Notes: generated by a model from the letters alone, not told the origin. A stretch of 43,777 bases of DNA from Bacteroidaceae bacterium (GCA_017614465.1 JAGABW010000102.1:1-43777), one strand, 5' to 3'; shown: positions 8,513 through 18,923, numbered from the stretch's first letter. A program made the numbers and translations.

Positions 8513-10651
8513 CTACCATCTGTTTTCTGGATAATACTCATTATTATAAACAGTTGCAGGACAAAGTTCAAGAGCATCAAAGTTCATTGTGTTCTTGCTT
8601 GATTCGAGCTTCTGTTGACATCTCAAGAAATAATCAGATTTTCCATCTGAATGGAAACGTGTAATGATCTTACGAAGAGTTCCACTTATGTCGCGGAAAT
8701 ATGTGTAAGGACCACCACCTGATTCAGGACCTGAGCCATAACCGCCCATACCTTTCATCCATCCATTATTACGGAATTGCTTGTCAAATGCTGCGATTGC
8801 ATCTTCATCACCGAGATTTGCGTCATTAACCCATCCGATCTTAGGGTCTTCACCACCTGGTCGCATATCCAATGGAATACCACAAGGCTTCAAATCACCC
8901 ACTACCTTTCCGTTAACAACCTCACCTGGGCCAAAATAGAACTGAATGATACCTCTGTTTTCAAATCCGAAACAAGAGAAAATACGAACTTCCCACATTC
9001 CTTCTGGTACTGGAGGCATCTTAATGGTTATATCAAACTGACCGATAATAGTCAACTCGTCACCTTCAAATGATGCAAAATGTAACACACGGTTACGAAC
9101 ATGCAAGTGAGTGATATTATCTGAATAATAGAAGTTCTTTGCAAATCCTGCCTTAAAGCCAAGACAAGTATTTGTGTTAGATGCGGCATTCTTTGTCTGA
9201 CCACCTAAACCGAACTTTCCATGTTCAATATTAGAGCGAGTATAATGTCCACGAGCACCACTTGTTAAGAAGTCTGGAGACAATGTTGAACCATCCATAC
9301 GAAGACGTTCACCTCCGATAACATTATCTTGAGTATTCTTATCATATGCCAATACTTCATCAATATAATAATATATACCATTCAATGACATATTATCAGG
9401 CATCTCATGAGGAGGAGTAACCTTCACACCACGAATAAGTACACCGCGCTCGTCTGGACGACACTTAATACCACGGTTATTAATATACAAACCACGTGAG
9501 CCACCTGCTGGATATGAGAACTTCATAAGTGAATGTGGCATCATTGCTTCATACCAGTCTGCGATATCTTGTTTGTTACGAAGGAAGTGATTTGCAAGTT
9601 CGGTCTTATCTGAACCGTCGAAACAAGTTAATTGCCAATATGTTTGTTGGAATGGCAAGAAGTGGTATGCTACGAAGCGATTAAGATAGTTACGAGGATC
9701 TGTTTCGTCTGTAACGCTTGCATCATCAGGATATACTGGGTAATATTTCTGATATGCAAGATTTCTTAAATCATCTAATGTTGTAACACCATTTTTCTCA
9801 AACACTTCGTCTGTTTCCACAAAAGCTGTATATTTGAAATAACGATGCTTCATGTATGCGACATTATCATACTCAACTGCTGTTGACAAACATAATTCAT
9901 TATTTGTCCAGTCCACTGAATCTTGTTCAAATGTAGGACCTTTAGCACGTTCGTAATCAATGTCCATGTATTGCTGAAGTTTATCTGCAAAGTTTGTTGC
10001 AACAATTGCTTGATTGAACAATGATATTTTTGGGTCTTTGCTCATCAGGTCGGCAAGCAAATCATTGTTTGTACCAATTAAGCTATTCAAAGTATGTACA
10101 ACACCATTCATAACAGAATCGTCTGGATGAATAATTCTTGCAGTCTTATTCAAATACATCGCCAATCTTACCTGACCAGGTACTGACACAGTATCTGAAT
10201 CGGAAGTAATTGTGAGGTATCTGTCAAGCATATTTGCTTGTGGATATGTTGCATTATTATAATCTGATGTATAGAATTCTTGTTCTATAATATGATTCAA
10301 TGCAATTGTATCACAATCTTCCTTACTAAGTTCTGCAACAGATGATACACCTTTTTGTGCCAAGAACTTGTCAACCGCCTCGTTGGTTGGAGCAAAAACG
10401 GTATATGAGCCATATGTACTCAAGAGGTCCATCAGTCTATATGTACCCTTATCGCCTGTTGCACGATTTAATATCTCGATAAATTCACTGAATTCCTGAT
10501 TATCTTTCAAATAATCAGCCGCATATTGTTTCTTTGTTGTATAGTAATTCTCAACTCCTGGATCATCACTACAAGATGTGAATAGCGGAGCAGCTATGGC
10601 AATCAGTGCCATAGATGTCATTAATAGTTTCTTAATCTTTTCCATACACAT
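8513..10651 (-). CDS. FAS1 domain surface lipoprotein with large C-terminal beta-rich domain
   Basis: This is a 712-aa lipoprotein with lipobox LFTSC (Cys27) and acidic SDD after it. The first FAS1 domain lies at about residues 45-200 (YTVFAPTNEAV as H1, NGVVHTLNSLI as H2). A diverged second FAS1 domain follows at about 205-440 (YTAFVETDEVF, NGIYYYIDEVL). The final ~260 residues form a separate domain with Gly-rich and aromatic strands (GMWEVRIFSCFGF, GIIQFYFGPG) and the ending DALELCPATVYNNEY. This recalls carbohydrate-binding jelly-roll folds, but I cannot name the family. Met3 is an alternative start. The gene begins 6 bp after the susD stop, so it is probably translationally coupled. It ends in TAG, showing that TAG is a normal stop in this genome. 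Confidence 0.83.
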   Translation of the reverse strand: MCMEKIKKLLMTSMALIAIAAPLFTSCSDDPGVENYYTTKKQYAADYLKDNQEFSEFIEILNRATGDKGTYRLMDLLSTYGSYTVFAPTNEAVDKFLAQKGVSSVAELSKEDCDTIALNHIIEQEFYTSDYNNATYPQANMLDRYLTITSDSDTVSVPGQVRLAMYLNKTARIIHPDDSVMNGVVHTLNSLIGTNNDLLADLMSKDPKISLFNQAIVATNFADKLQQYMDIDYERAKGPTFEQDSVDWTNNELCLSTAVEYDNVAYMKHRYFKYTAFVETDEVFEKNGVTTLDDLRNLAYQKYYPVYPDDASVTDETDPRNYLNRFVAYHFLPFQQTYWQLTCFDGSDKTELANHFLRNKQDIADWYEAMMPHSLMKFSYPAGGSRGLYINNRGIKCRPDERGVLIRGVKVTPPHEMPDNMSLNGIYYYIDEVLAYDKNTQDNVIGGERLRMDGSTLSPDFLTSGARGHYTRSNIEHGKFGLGGQTKNAASNTNTCLGFKAGFAKNFYYSDNITHLHVRNRVLHFASFEGDELTIIGQFDITIKMPPVPEGMWEVRIFSCFGFENRGIIQFYFGPGEVVNGKVVGDLKPCGIPLDMRPGGEDPKIGWVNDANLGDEDAIAAFDKQFRNNGWMKGMGGYGSGPESGGGPYTYFRDISGTLRKIITRFHSDGKSDYFLRCQQKLESSKNTMNFDALELCPATVYNNEYYPENRW

Positions 10652-10657
10652 TAGTAG

Positions 10658-12547
10658 TTAATTTTTAATATAATCGTCGTCTTCATTATATGCAGGATTC
10701 TGAATCAGATATGGATTCAACTTCATCTGATCCTTAAGATAAGGCATATACATGAAATCCAACATTGACATCTTTATTAATACAGCACGTGATGCTTCGC
10801 CGAACTTTGAACTTATCGCCTGAGCTAAATGTGCGGTAGAACCTTCACGACGAGAACGACGTACCAAATCGAAGAATCGTTTTCCTTCAAACAAGAACTC
10901 ACGATGACGTTCATTCTCAACTAAGTCTAAGAACGCCTCATAAGTTGTGTATTTTGAACGATCTGGACGAGCTGTTACCAATGAAGTCTGTGACATAGGA
11001 TTTGAACGCATGTAAACAGACATCACCAAATTAAATGCATCATTATATAATAATGAATCATTATCAAACAAATCCTGACCATTTACTCTTGTAGCAGGTA
11101 ATGTGTATTCCAAAGATTCTGCGGATTTGTCTATGAGACCAGCTAAACATACTTCGGCTTCTGCACGCATTAACATAACGTCGGTTAAGCGATACAAGAT
11201 CCAACTCTCTATACTATTATCTTTAGTACGAAGACTTACATATGCCTCGTCGATTGGAGTCCAGCCACTTGTTGTTATTATACCATATTCCTTAGAAGCT
11301 CCGGCGTAGCATGAAGATGTTGTATATTTCAATATGTCATTAGCGCCATCTTCATCATAGCGGAAACTTGTTATAGAACGATAATCGGTAAAACATGGGA
11401 ATGTTTCCTTATCGTTGTATGTATTATTAGCTGTTGTGAGTGGTTCTGGAATCAAAATATCAGAAGCTGAAACAAATGGAGTTCCATTATCACCATTTCC
11501 ACCGGCATTGCCATACATCTCTGCAACATCTGTATTCTTCAAATTCTGGGTACCACTCATATAGGTAAGTTCAAAAATACTCTCAAAAGAGTTTCCTCTA
11601 CAGAATATTGATTTTGTTGCTAATGGACCATCAATATTCTCACCTGGAGTTGTTTCTTCTGCTAACAATGGATATCCATAATTTGTCAAGATATAAGAAT
11701 CAAAATCTGTATTCTTATCCCATGTTGAATAGTCAGTATGCTTGTTTGCATTATATTCGTCATATTTTGCATTTAATACATAATCACAACATTCAACACA
11801 TTTCTGATAGTTATACTTCTGAACTGATGCAGGTATGTTTGCATCACTTGCACGCCATAAATACAAATCTGCAAGGATTGAATATACGGCATTACGTGTG
11901 ATTCTTGCTGAGTTATATACGTAATTGCTTGCATAACTCTTTTGAGGATAGTCCTTGCATGCTTCAAGGTCTGCAATCAATGCATCAATAATTTCCTCTC
12001 CTGAAGTTGCAGGTAGTTTATATACCTGATTATCATCGACCGATGCTTCAAACGTGAATGGAACATCCTTAAATGTTTTCACAAGTAAGAAATATGACAT
12101 AGCACGCAAAGCTCTTGCTTCAGCACAACTGATTCTTAAATCCGCTTCAGTATAGTTCGGGTCATTCTCTGCTACAGATGGAGCATATTTTAATAATGTA
12201 TTACATTGATTTATGACTTTGTAAATTGCAGCCCAATCACATAAAGGATTTGTTGGTTTCAATTGTCCTTTCAAAAGATGAAGCAAACCATTACATTTGT
12301 TTACATTAACTCCTTCTATAACATTATCTGAACGACATTCGCCCCAAACTATAGACTGAGTAATATATTTATCTTGCTGCATACCTGAATAACAACCATT
12401 CAGGAAAGACTGAACATCTTCTTTTTCTGTCCAGTATTTTTCAAGTGTGACATCATTAAGCGGCACTAAATCCAAGTCACATGATGACAGAAATAATGCG
12501 CACGAATTGATTGCCAAAGCTATATATATTTTAGATCTTTTATTCAT
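10658..12547 (-). CDS. SusD/RagB-family outer-membrane lipoprotein (first pair)
   Basis: This is a 629-aa lipoprotein with lipobox LFLSSC (Cys23) followed by DLDL. The N-terminal SusD-like region includes DVTLEKYWTEKEDVQSFLNG and the TPR-like helices typical of the family. The C-terminal signature is LVENERHREFLFEGKRFFDLVRRS at about residues 545-570. It is expected to be the ligand-capturing lid of the transporter encoded immediately upstream. It follows the susC stop by 20 bp and has an AAGGAG ribosome-binding site. The ligand is unknown. Confidence 0.95.
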   Translation of the reverse strand: MNKRSKIYIALAINSCALFLSSCDLDLVPLNDVTLEKYWTEKEDVQSFLNGCYSGMQQDKYITQSIVWGECRSDNVIEGVNVNKCNGLLHLLKGQLKPTNPLCDWAAIYKVINQCNTLLKYAPSVAENDPNYTEADLRISCAEARALRAMSYFLLVKTFKDVPFTFEASVDDNQVYKLPATSGEEIIDALIADLEACKDYPQKSYASNYVYNSARITRNAVYSILADLYLWRASDANIPASVQKYNYQKCVECCDYVLNAKYDEYNANKHTDYSTWDKNTDFDSYILTNYGYPLLAEETTPGENIDGPLATKSIFCRGNSFESIFELTYMSGTQNLKNTDVAEMYGNAGGNGDNGTPFVSASDILIPEPLTTANNTYNDKETFPCFTDYRSITSFRYDEDGANDILKYTTSSCYAGASKEYGIITTSGWTPIDEAYVSLRTKDNSIESWILYRLTDVMLMRAEAEVCLAGLIDKSAESLEYTLPATRVNGQDLFDNDSLLYNDAFNLVMSVYMRSNPMSQTSLVTARPDRSKYTTYEAFLDLVENERHREFLFEGKRFFDLVRRSRREGSTAHLAQAISSKFGEASRAVLIKMSMLDFMYMPYLKDQMKLNPYLIQNPAYNEDDDYIKN

Positions 12548-12567
12548 ATTTATGTTCTCCTTATCAA

Positions 12568-15500
12568 TTAGAAAGCGACATTGATACCTAACTTAAATGA
12601 TTTTGCACGTGGAGTTCTTGCACCATCACTTGCTGGAGCGAAACCGGCTTGTACAATTTCTGGGTCTGCACCTGAATATTTTGTTATGTTAAACAAATTA
12701 TTCATAGTTAAGTAGAATTTCACTGTATTAAGTCCTAAATCCTTTAATGCTTGAGACTTTAAATCGTAAGAAATTTGAAGATAATTCAAACGAAGGAAAG
12801 AGGCATCTTCAACAAATCGGTCACTACCCAAGTAATTATATGTTGAGAAAGTGGCACCACTTGCTGCTGTATTTGTGGCACGAGGGATATCTGTTATATC
12901 ACCTTCATTATGCCAACGCCAGTTGACTGCACGTGACTGATTGTTGTTATCATTCATACATTCAGCATGCATGCGAGCCTCATTTATTACCTTATTACCT
13001 AAACGATAATTGAACTGAGCATTAAGAGCCCAACGATCATAATGAACTTTAAATCCAAAACCACCTGTTAATTTTGGCAATGAACTTCCTAAATAAACGA
13101 TATCGAGTTCGTTGATCTGACCATCATGATTTATATCATCATATTTTGCATCTCCACCAACAAACTTATAACGGATATTGTTATAATCAAAATACATGTC
13201 TTTTGGATTACCTGCAGCTGTCAAAATGACTTCTCCATTAGCATTCTTTGCCACTGGAGCATTAGGACCGCTTACACCCTTGATTTCTTCGTCTGAGTAA
13301 TCTGAGTATTGATAAGTTCCTAAATAACGGAAACCATAAATTGAACCAAGAGGATTGTGTAACTGAACACGTGAGAGATATTTTCCGTTCTCATACTTAA
13401 ATTCAGAGTTTTGTGCTTCAAGAACTGACTCATCCATTGTTATAATCTCATTGCGGTTGTTTGCAAATGAAACATTGAAGTCAACTCCAAATTTACCCTT
13501 TTGAGCTTCTATTATATTACGTCCATTGATATTGAATTCCCATCCAACGTTTCTCATACTACCTATATTACAATAAGCAAGTTCTGCAAAACCTGAAGAT
13601 GATGGGATTGCATATTTTGGCATTAACAAGTCTGATGTCTTTTGAGAGTAGATTGAGACATCACCTGTGATCTTATCAAATATACCGAAGTCGAAACCTA
13701 AGTTCCATGTGCTCTTTTTCTCCCAACGGAGATCTGCCAAACGAACGTTTGCAGGACGAACACTACTTTCATTCAAATAACTCTTAGAAGTTTCATAACG
13801 GCTTATGAACAGATATTCTGCTGTTGGAGGATTACCTGCCACACCCCATCCTGGACGGATTGATAACATGTTCAACCATTTAATTTCCTTCATCCATGGT
13901 TCGTCGCTAATATTCCATCGTGCTGACAAACCTGGGAATGTACCCCATCGACGGCTTGGACCAAAACGGGTAGTTCCATCACGACGTACTGTTGCATCAA
14001 AGATGTAACGTCCTTTATATGCATAGTGGAGCTGTCCTGTCAAATAGAAACTCTTCCACTGACCATCTGAAGTTTTTGAAGATTTCAACACACCTCCAGC
14101 GAAAGGAGATGAAATTGAACTTGTTGGCAACCACTTATTCTCCAAACTCTGAGTTGTTGAACTACCTGTGTTATATTGAGAACGTAAAAGAACCTGCATA
14201 CTATGATTCTTGTCACGGAAATGAGGTATGAAAGTAAATGTATGACGTGTAGAAAGACCATGACTCTTGTATGACTCATATGTAGTCTTATTATTTTGGT
14301 CATCAGTCCAGTTACTTGAAACAATAGAACCTGGCAGATATGTATCAGTTTTAGTATTAGCAATCTGGAAAAGAACCTGACCCTCATATGTCAAACGTGA
14401 AGATTCATCATCTGTACCAAGGATATTATATTTTATAATAAACTCAGGAGACAGTTTTACATTCTTTTCTGTATTATTTGCCAAATTAGCAAGAGCTACT
14501 GGATTTGGAATCAAATACTGGTCACTTAACAAGCGTGCCTGTCCGCTGAATGATCCACTACCGGCAATCACAGGAGAATCCACATATGGGTTCATTGTGT
14601 AATATCTGTCCAAATCATTTCCATATTGATCCTCTTCATAAATTGAAAGATTAGGCATCTTTCTATATGCTAATGCAAGGATATCCTGTGGTTTATTATC
14701 TATCAGATAACGATAATTCTTTTGATTATTAGTATAAGCAAGATCAAAGTTTGAACTTACTGTAATACGGTCACTGATAAAATAATCGAGTGCTACACGT
14801 GTAGTAAATCGGTCTAATTTCTGCTTGATTACAGTACCTGTTTGATTATCATAACCTCCTGATACACGGAAGTTGGCTTTTTCACCACCACCTGAGAGAG
14901 AAAGGAAATGTTGTTGGTACTGACCGAATTGACTGATTTCTTTTACCCAGTCTGTATTATCATCATACATTCTGTATTCTGAGAAGTTTGGATCATAATT
15001 TATCTCAGGAATATAATTCATCATGGTTTTATCACCGAAAACAGTTTTCAATTCAGGATTGAAATATGCTTCCTTCATATACATTGTGTAATCATCTCCA
15101 TTAAGAAGTTTCATACCCTTAGGCATCCATGTACCTGTATATGTAAATGTGTATTGAACTCTTGTCTTACCACGCTGACCACGTTTGGTTTTGATTTCAA
15201 TTACACCATTAGCACCTTGAGAACCCCATAATGCTGTAGCAGCAGCATCCTTAAGAACTGAGATGGATTCGATATCTTCAGGGTTTACATTAAGCAGTTC
15301 TGCAAAACGCTCTTCATTTGCATTGGTATAATCAAAATTTGCATCGGCATCACTTGTCCAAACATTACCATTTACTACGATAAGTGGGTTTTGATTTCCG
15401 TAAATTGTACTGATACCACGAAGACGCATTGTTGTTCCTGAACCAAGGTTACCTGAATTCATAACAATGTCGAGACCTGAAATACGACCCTGCAAAGCTT

Positions 15501-15993
15501 CATCAACACTGGTTACCGCAATACCCTCGAACTCCTTCATATCAATGGTCTGTTGAGCTACTGATATTTCTGTAACAGGGATTGACAAACCTGATGACTG
15601 TGATCTACGAACACCTTTGATTTCCACTGTCTTAAGTGTGGTTGTACTAACAAGACGTACCTTATACACTTTTTTGTTTAATGGGAAAGTCTGAGGCGCA
15701 TAACCTACGTATGATATCTTGATGTGGTTTTTTGGATTTACACACTTAAATGAGAAATTTCCATTTATATCTGTAACTGCATGTGCTACAACACGGTTAC
15801 TATTATCAACCTCGACAACGTTAGCCATCATTAATGGTTCGATATCGTCAGAAACATTTCCTGAGATAATATCACCAGCATTAACTTGCGCATATGCAGA
15901 AAAAGTCGATAAAAGACCACATATTATCGTCAATAATAATGACGTAATCTTCTTATTAGAAAAGAATTTTGTTAAATATATCTGATATTCCAT
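12568..15993 (-). CDS. SusC/RagA-family TonB-dependent transporter (first pair)
   Basis: This is a 1141-aa outer-membrane transporter with a long signal peptide (about 36 residues, ending SAYAQ). A carboxypeptidase-regulatory-like beta-sandwich follows at about 40-120 (ISGNVSDDIEPLMMANVVEV). The plug carries classic SusC motifs: MRLRGISTIYG, NPLIVVNGNVW, DIESISVLKDAAATALWGSQGANGVIEIKTKRG in overlapping order at about residues 190-275. The barrel ends RAKSFKLGINVAF. Its start codon lies only 3 bp after the stop of the preceding FAS1 gene (TAA GCC ATG), so translation is tightly coupled to it. No STN domain is present. Confidence 0.96.
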   Translation of the reverse strand: MEYQIYLTKFFSNKKITSLLLTIICGLLSTFSAYAQVNAGDIISGNVSDDIEPLMMANVVEVDNSNRVVAHAVTDINGNFSFKCVNPKNHIKISYVGYAPQTFPLNKKVYKVRLVSTTTLKTVEIKGVRRSQSSGLSIPVTEISVAQQTIDMKEFEGIAVTSVDEALQGRISGLDIVMNSGNLGSGTTMRLRGISTIYGNQNPLIVVNGNVWTSDADANFDYTNANEERFAELLNVNPEDIESISVLKDAAATALWGSQGANGVIEIKTKRGQRGKTRVQYTFTYTGTWMPKGMKLLNGDDYTMYMKEAYFNPELKTVFGDKTMMNYIPEINYDPNFSEYRMYDDNTDWVKEISQFGQYQQHFLSLSGGGEKANFRVSGGYDNQTGTVIKQKLDRFTTRVALDYFISDRITVSSNFDLAYTNNQKNYRYLIDNKPQDILALAYRKMPNLSIYEEDQYGNDLDRYYTMNPYVDSPVIAGSGSFSGQARLLSDQYLIPNPVALANLANNTEKNVKLSPEFIIKYNILGTDDESSRLTYEGQVLFQIANTKTDTYLPGSIVSSNWTDDQNNKTTYESYKSHGLSTRHTFTFIPHFRDKNHSMQVLLRSQYNTGSSTTQSLENKWLPTSSISSPFAGGVLKSSKTSDGQWKSFYLTGQLHYAYKGRYIFDATVRRDGTTRFGPSRRWGTFPGLSARWNISDEPWMKEIKWLNMLSIRPGWGVAGNPPTAEYLFISRYETSKSYLNESSVRPANVRLADLRWEKKSTWNLGFDFGIFDKITGDVSIYSQKTSDLLMPKYAIPSSSGFAELAYCNIGSMRNVGWEFNINGRNIIEAQKGKFGVDFNVSFANNRNEIITMDESVLEAQNSEFKYENGKYLSRVQLHNPLGSIYGFRYLGTYQYSDYSDEEIKGVSGPNAPVAKNANGEVILTAAGNPKDMYFDYNNIRYKFVGGDAKYDDINHDGQINELDIVYLGSSLPKLTGGFGFKVHYDRWALNAQFNYRLGNKVINEARMHAECMNDNNNQSRAVNWRWHNEGDITDIPRATNTAASGATFSTYNYLGSDRFVEDASFLRLNYLQISYDLKSQALKDLGLNTVKFYLTMNNLFNITKYSGADPEIVQAGFAPASDGARTPRAKSFKLGINVAF

Positions 15994-15996
15994 GGC

Positions 15997-18822
15997 TTAC
16001 TTTTTTTTACGAGGTGAAGAATTCTTACCATCAATTGTAACTACTGCAAGTTCACGCTTCTTGTATAAGAACTGGTTCTTATCTGGATCCTTTGAACCTG
16101 GAGTATAATTATAAAGTAATGGACGATCAACAAGATGTACTGCTATTGCAGACGAGTTGTTAATGTTTGCCATATGAGGATTTGATATAGTTGTTGATGA
16201 ACCTGAAGAGTTCTTATACCAATACTCACGAGCATAAATATTATACAAACCTTCTTGTTTTATTACATTGATAGTATCATTAACTGTAATTCCTGATGCT
16301 GAGACATTAACACGTATTGGATGTGGACGACCTGGAGCATACTTATTAGTAACCACACCGTTATCATCTAAAGCTGGAATAAGTTCTGTATTGGCTGATT
16401 CATATTGACCGCTTTGGAAACCTTTATCCATGAAGATAGCATTGTCCTGAAGATGATATTTGATAAAATCAATCATTACAGATCTAATACTATCGGCGTG
16501 CAAAGTACCTGCACCATCTGCTTTATCCTGAAGTTCAGCATTATACAACATTTCCACTGTAGGAAGTCCCATCTTATATGCCATTTGCATAGCTGCATTT
16601 GAAGGAACATATAAAGTATATTGGAATGAATTCAAAAGATATACTATTGTATATTTAGAACCTTCCTTCTTTATTGAAATAAGGTTACCATGTACTTGGT
16701 CACCTGCACTCCAAACATCTTTTGTATTTACTTTGAATACAAGGTCACATGATTTTATCATGTTTAAGAAGTCACTTGCCTCTGGTATTGTAGAAAGACG
16801 TTTGCAAACAGATTTACTTGTACCCATAAGCGGACCGTCAACTACATATGTCATACCATTGCGCATTGGGAATATTCGATTAACCACAAGTGGTTGATTA
16901 CGCTCATCCTGCCAACTTCCTGACACATACATTTCACCTTCAACATTCAGATTTCCAGTAATCTTAACAAAGTTATCACCTTTTGTCTGATAATACATCT
17001 TACCCTCCTGAAGAGCTTCTGTTACGATAATATTATCAAGCAAATCTTCAAGACGATTTCTTAATGCATAATTTGATGATGCATCAGTTATGTCTTGATC
17101 TTTCACCTGATACAAAGCCTTACCTTGCTTTGACCAAGTACCATCGGCATTTAATACACATTCATATACATCTGCATATATTGCCTTTTGCTTTGTTTGC
17201 TTTGGATTATAATGGAACTCCCATAGAGTTGATTTGTCTTGTCCATATGAAACTGGATCTATATATGTCAACATACCATTGTTAGTTGGAATGAAGAAAC
17301 TATATGTAGATACCATTGAATTCAAATAAGCATCATATTGCAAGTTATCAATAGCATTCTTAATAATCTTGAAGTTTGTTGTATCGATAACGGCTGGGAA
17401 AAGTACAGAACTATATGATGTTGGAGCAAACACCTTATTTGTTTGATATACGGCACCATTACATCCTAAATATACTTTATCCACATCTGATTCAGTTATT
17501 CCCAATGGTTCGTTTGCATCATTAAGTACATCTGGGAAACGACTTGGTACTGAACTTGCAAAAGAGTTTAGCATATTAACATTTATCAAGTCGTTAATTA
17601 CTGATGTTGGAGCCTTCTGAATACCTACCTTGACATCTGTTTCACCTGGAGAGTAATAATCCTGAATTACTTTTCCTGAGTTGTTCCACCATTCCTGCAT
17701 AGCTTCGTCAGAAGGAACAAGTATTACACCCATATCTTCCATCATCGGATCACGATCACTTGGCACCTGAGGAATATATGCGTTCCAACCTGGATCAAAT
17801 TTCAATGCAGCTTCACCAAATGTTCTTTTCTTGTAATCTTTTGAGAATGCAACATTTGTAGAAGATGAAGAACCTGTACCACGTTTAGAGAAATAATTTA
17901 ATATAAATACCGAGTCAACGTCAGTACCTTTGTTTGTATTATATGCTCTTGTATAATATGGGATATAGTCTGCTGTAGCATATCTGTCAATAAGTCCGTG
18001 GAATACAGACATATTAGAATTGCTTTTAATAATTTGTGACATATTATCAAGAGGGACGATTACCTTATCTACAATATGCACAAAACCATTCTTACAGAAC
18101 TCATTTGCCTCAATTATCTTTGAATTATTAACATAAACATCATCAGACTGACGAGTTCCTGCTGGTTGATTATACAAGAAATCAATATCAGAACTTAAGA
18201 ACTTATTTGTACTAATGAATTTAGCATTAAAATGAATCATTGGAGAAGCTGCAGAAGCATCTGTAAACAAAACGACAGAATCACGCTTGCGGATTTCATC
18301 ATAAAATTCATTCTTAGGAAGTAATTCGTCATAGTCCTTTGCATAAGCAACCAATACTGAGTCATAAAGTGACTGAGAAGAAGCACGACGACAAACTTCA
18401 CCCTTAATTGGACCTGATGCTGTAGAAAGCATACTTGTTGGATAAGGGTTGTCAATCATTGCAGAATTAAGCAGCAACTTCTTTTGAGCCAATGTTAATT
18501 GATCGTAAGAAGTAACTCCCCACTTGTTAGATTTGAAGAATTCTTCGAATGCAGCATCATCTGCTACGAACAAAGTTTTACTACCTGTCTTACTCAGAAC
18601 TTCCTTCTGACCAAGATCATCGATTATATGCAAGAAAGTTGTAAACTTACCCCTGCCCTCCAAATATCCGTAGATACTATTGAGGTTACTTGGCTGCTTG
18701 TCATCCAAATCGTAACCATCAGAGCACGAAGTTAAGTTCAAAGTAGACAAACTTGCACACAACAAAGCGCTACCAATAAGAAAGCGTTTGTTCAGCTTTT
18801 TACTTTGAAAATTACAAAACAT
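15997..18822 (-). CDS. Multi-FAS1 surface lipoprotein, first gene of the FAS1/SusCD operon
   Basis: This is a 941-aa lipoprotein with lipobox NLTSC (Cys33) followed by SDGYDLDD, a strongly acidic stretch that fits surface export. I count about four FAS1 repeats, judged from H1-like motifs (KTLFVADDAAF, GVILVPSDEAM, YSFFIPTNNGM, YTLYVPSNAAM) and H2-like motifs (NGFVHIVDKVIVP, NGAVYQTNKVFAP, NGMTYVVDGPLMG). The repeats are at about residues 45-260, 263-470, 480-675 and 690-910. Unlike the other two FAS1 proteins of the locus it has no extra beta-rich domain, and it ends in a basic tail (SSPRKKK). It heads the operon and is coupled to susC. It is probably an adhesive or ligand-binding component; the exact role is unknown. 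Confidence 0.83.
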   Translation of the reverse strand: MFCNFQSKKLNKRFLIGSALLCASLSTLNLTSCSDGYDLDDKQPSNLNSIYGYLEGRGKFTTFLHIIDDLGQKEVLSKTGSKTLFVADDAAFEEFFKSNKWGVTSYDQLTLAQKKLLLNSAMIDNPYPTSMLSTASGPIKGEVCRRASSQSLYDSVLVAYAKDYDELLPKNEFYDEIRKRDSVVLFTDASAASPMIHFNAKFISTNKFLSSDIDFLYNQPAGTRQSDDVYVNNSKIIEANEFCKNGFVHIVDKVIVPLDNMSQIIKSNSNMSVFHGLIDRYATADYIPYYTRAYNTNKGTDVDSVFILNYFSKRGTGSSSSTNVAFSKDYKKRTFGEAALKFDPGWNAYIPQVPSDRDPMMEDMGVILVPSDEAMQEWWNNSGKVIQDYYSPGETDVKVGIQKAPTSVINDLINVNMLNSFASSVPSRFPDVLNDANEPLGITESDVDKVYLGCNGAVYQTNKVFAPTSYSSVLFPAVIDTTNFKIIKNAIDNLQYDAYLNSMVSTYSFFIPTNNGMLTYIDPVSYGQDKSTLWEFHYNPKQTKQKAIYADVYECVLNADGTWSKQGKALYQVKDQDITDASSNYALRNRLEDLLDNIIVTEALQEGKMYYQTKGDNFVKITGNLNVEGEMYVSGSWQDERNQPLVVNRIFPMRNGMTYVVDGPLMGTSKSVCKRLSTIPEASDFLNMIKSCDLVFKVNTKDVWSAGDQVHGNLISIKKEGSKYTIVYLLNSFQYTLYVPSNAAMQMAYKMGLPTVEMLYNAELQDKADGAGTLHADSIRSVMIDFIKYHLQDNAIFMDKGFQSGQYESANTELIPALDDNGVVTNKYAPGRPHPIRVNVSASGITVNDTINVIKQEGLYNIYAREYWYKNSSGSSTTISNPHMANINNSSAIAVHLVDRPLLYNYTPGSKDPDKNQFLYKKRELAVVTIDGKNSSPRKKK

Positions 18823-18923
18823 AAAGTTAGTTTAATTATTTGATTTGATATTATTTTAAACACTTAAAAATCTGTTCAGTCAATTATTACATAAGTCAGT
18901 AAGATATACACATGTAAACGGCT

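Noticed and set aside
1293-15993. Recent duplication giving the two SusC/SusD pairs
   Set aside because: The two SusC and two SusD proteins differ in length and share only family motifs, so any duplication would be ancient.
1-18822. Polysaccharide utilisation locus with degradative enzymes
   Set aside because: None of the proteins shows glycoside hydrolase, lyase, sulfatase or protease features; only transporters, SusD and FAS1 lipoproteins and an LRR protein are present.
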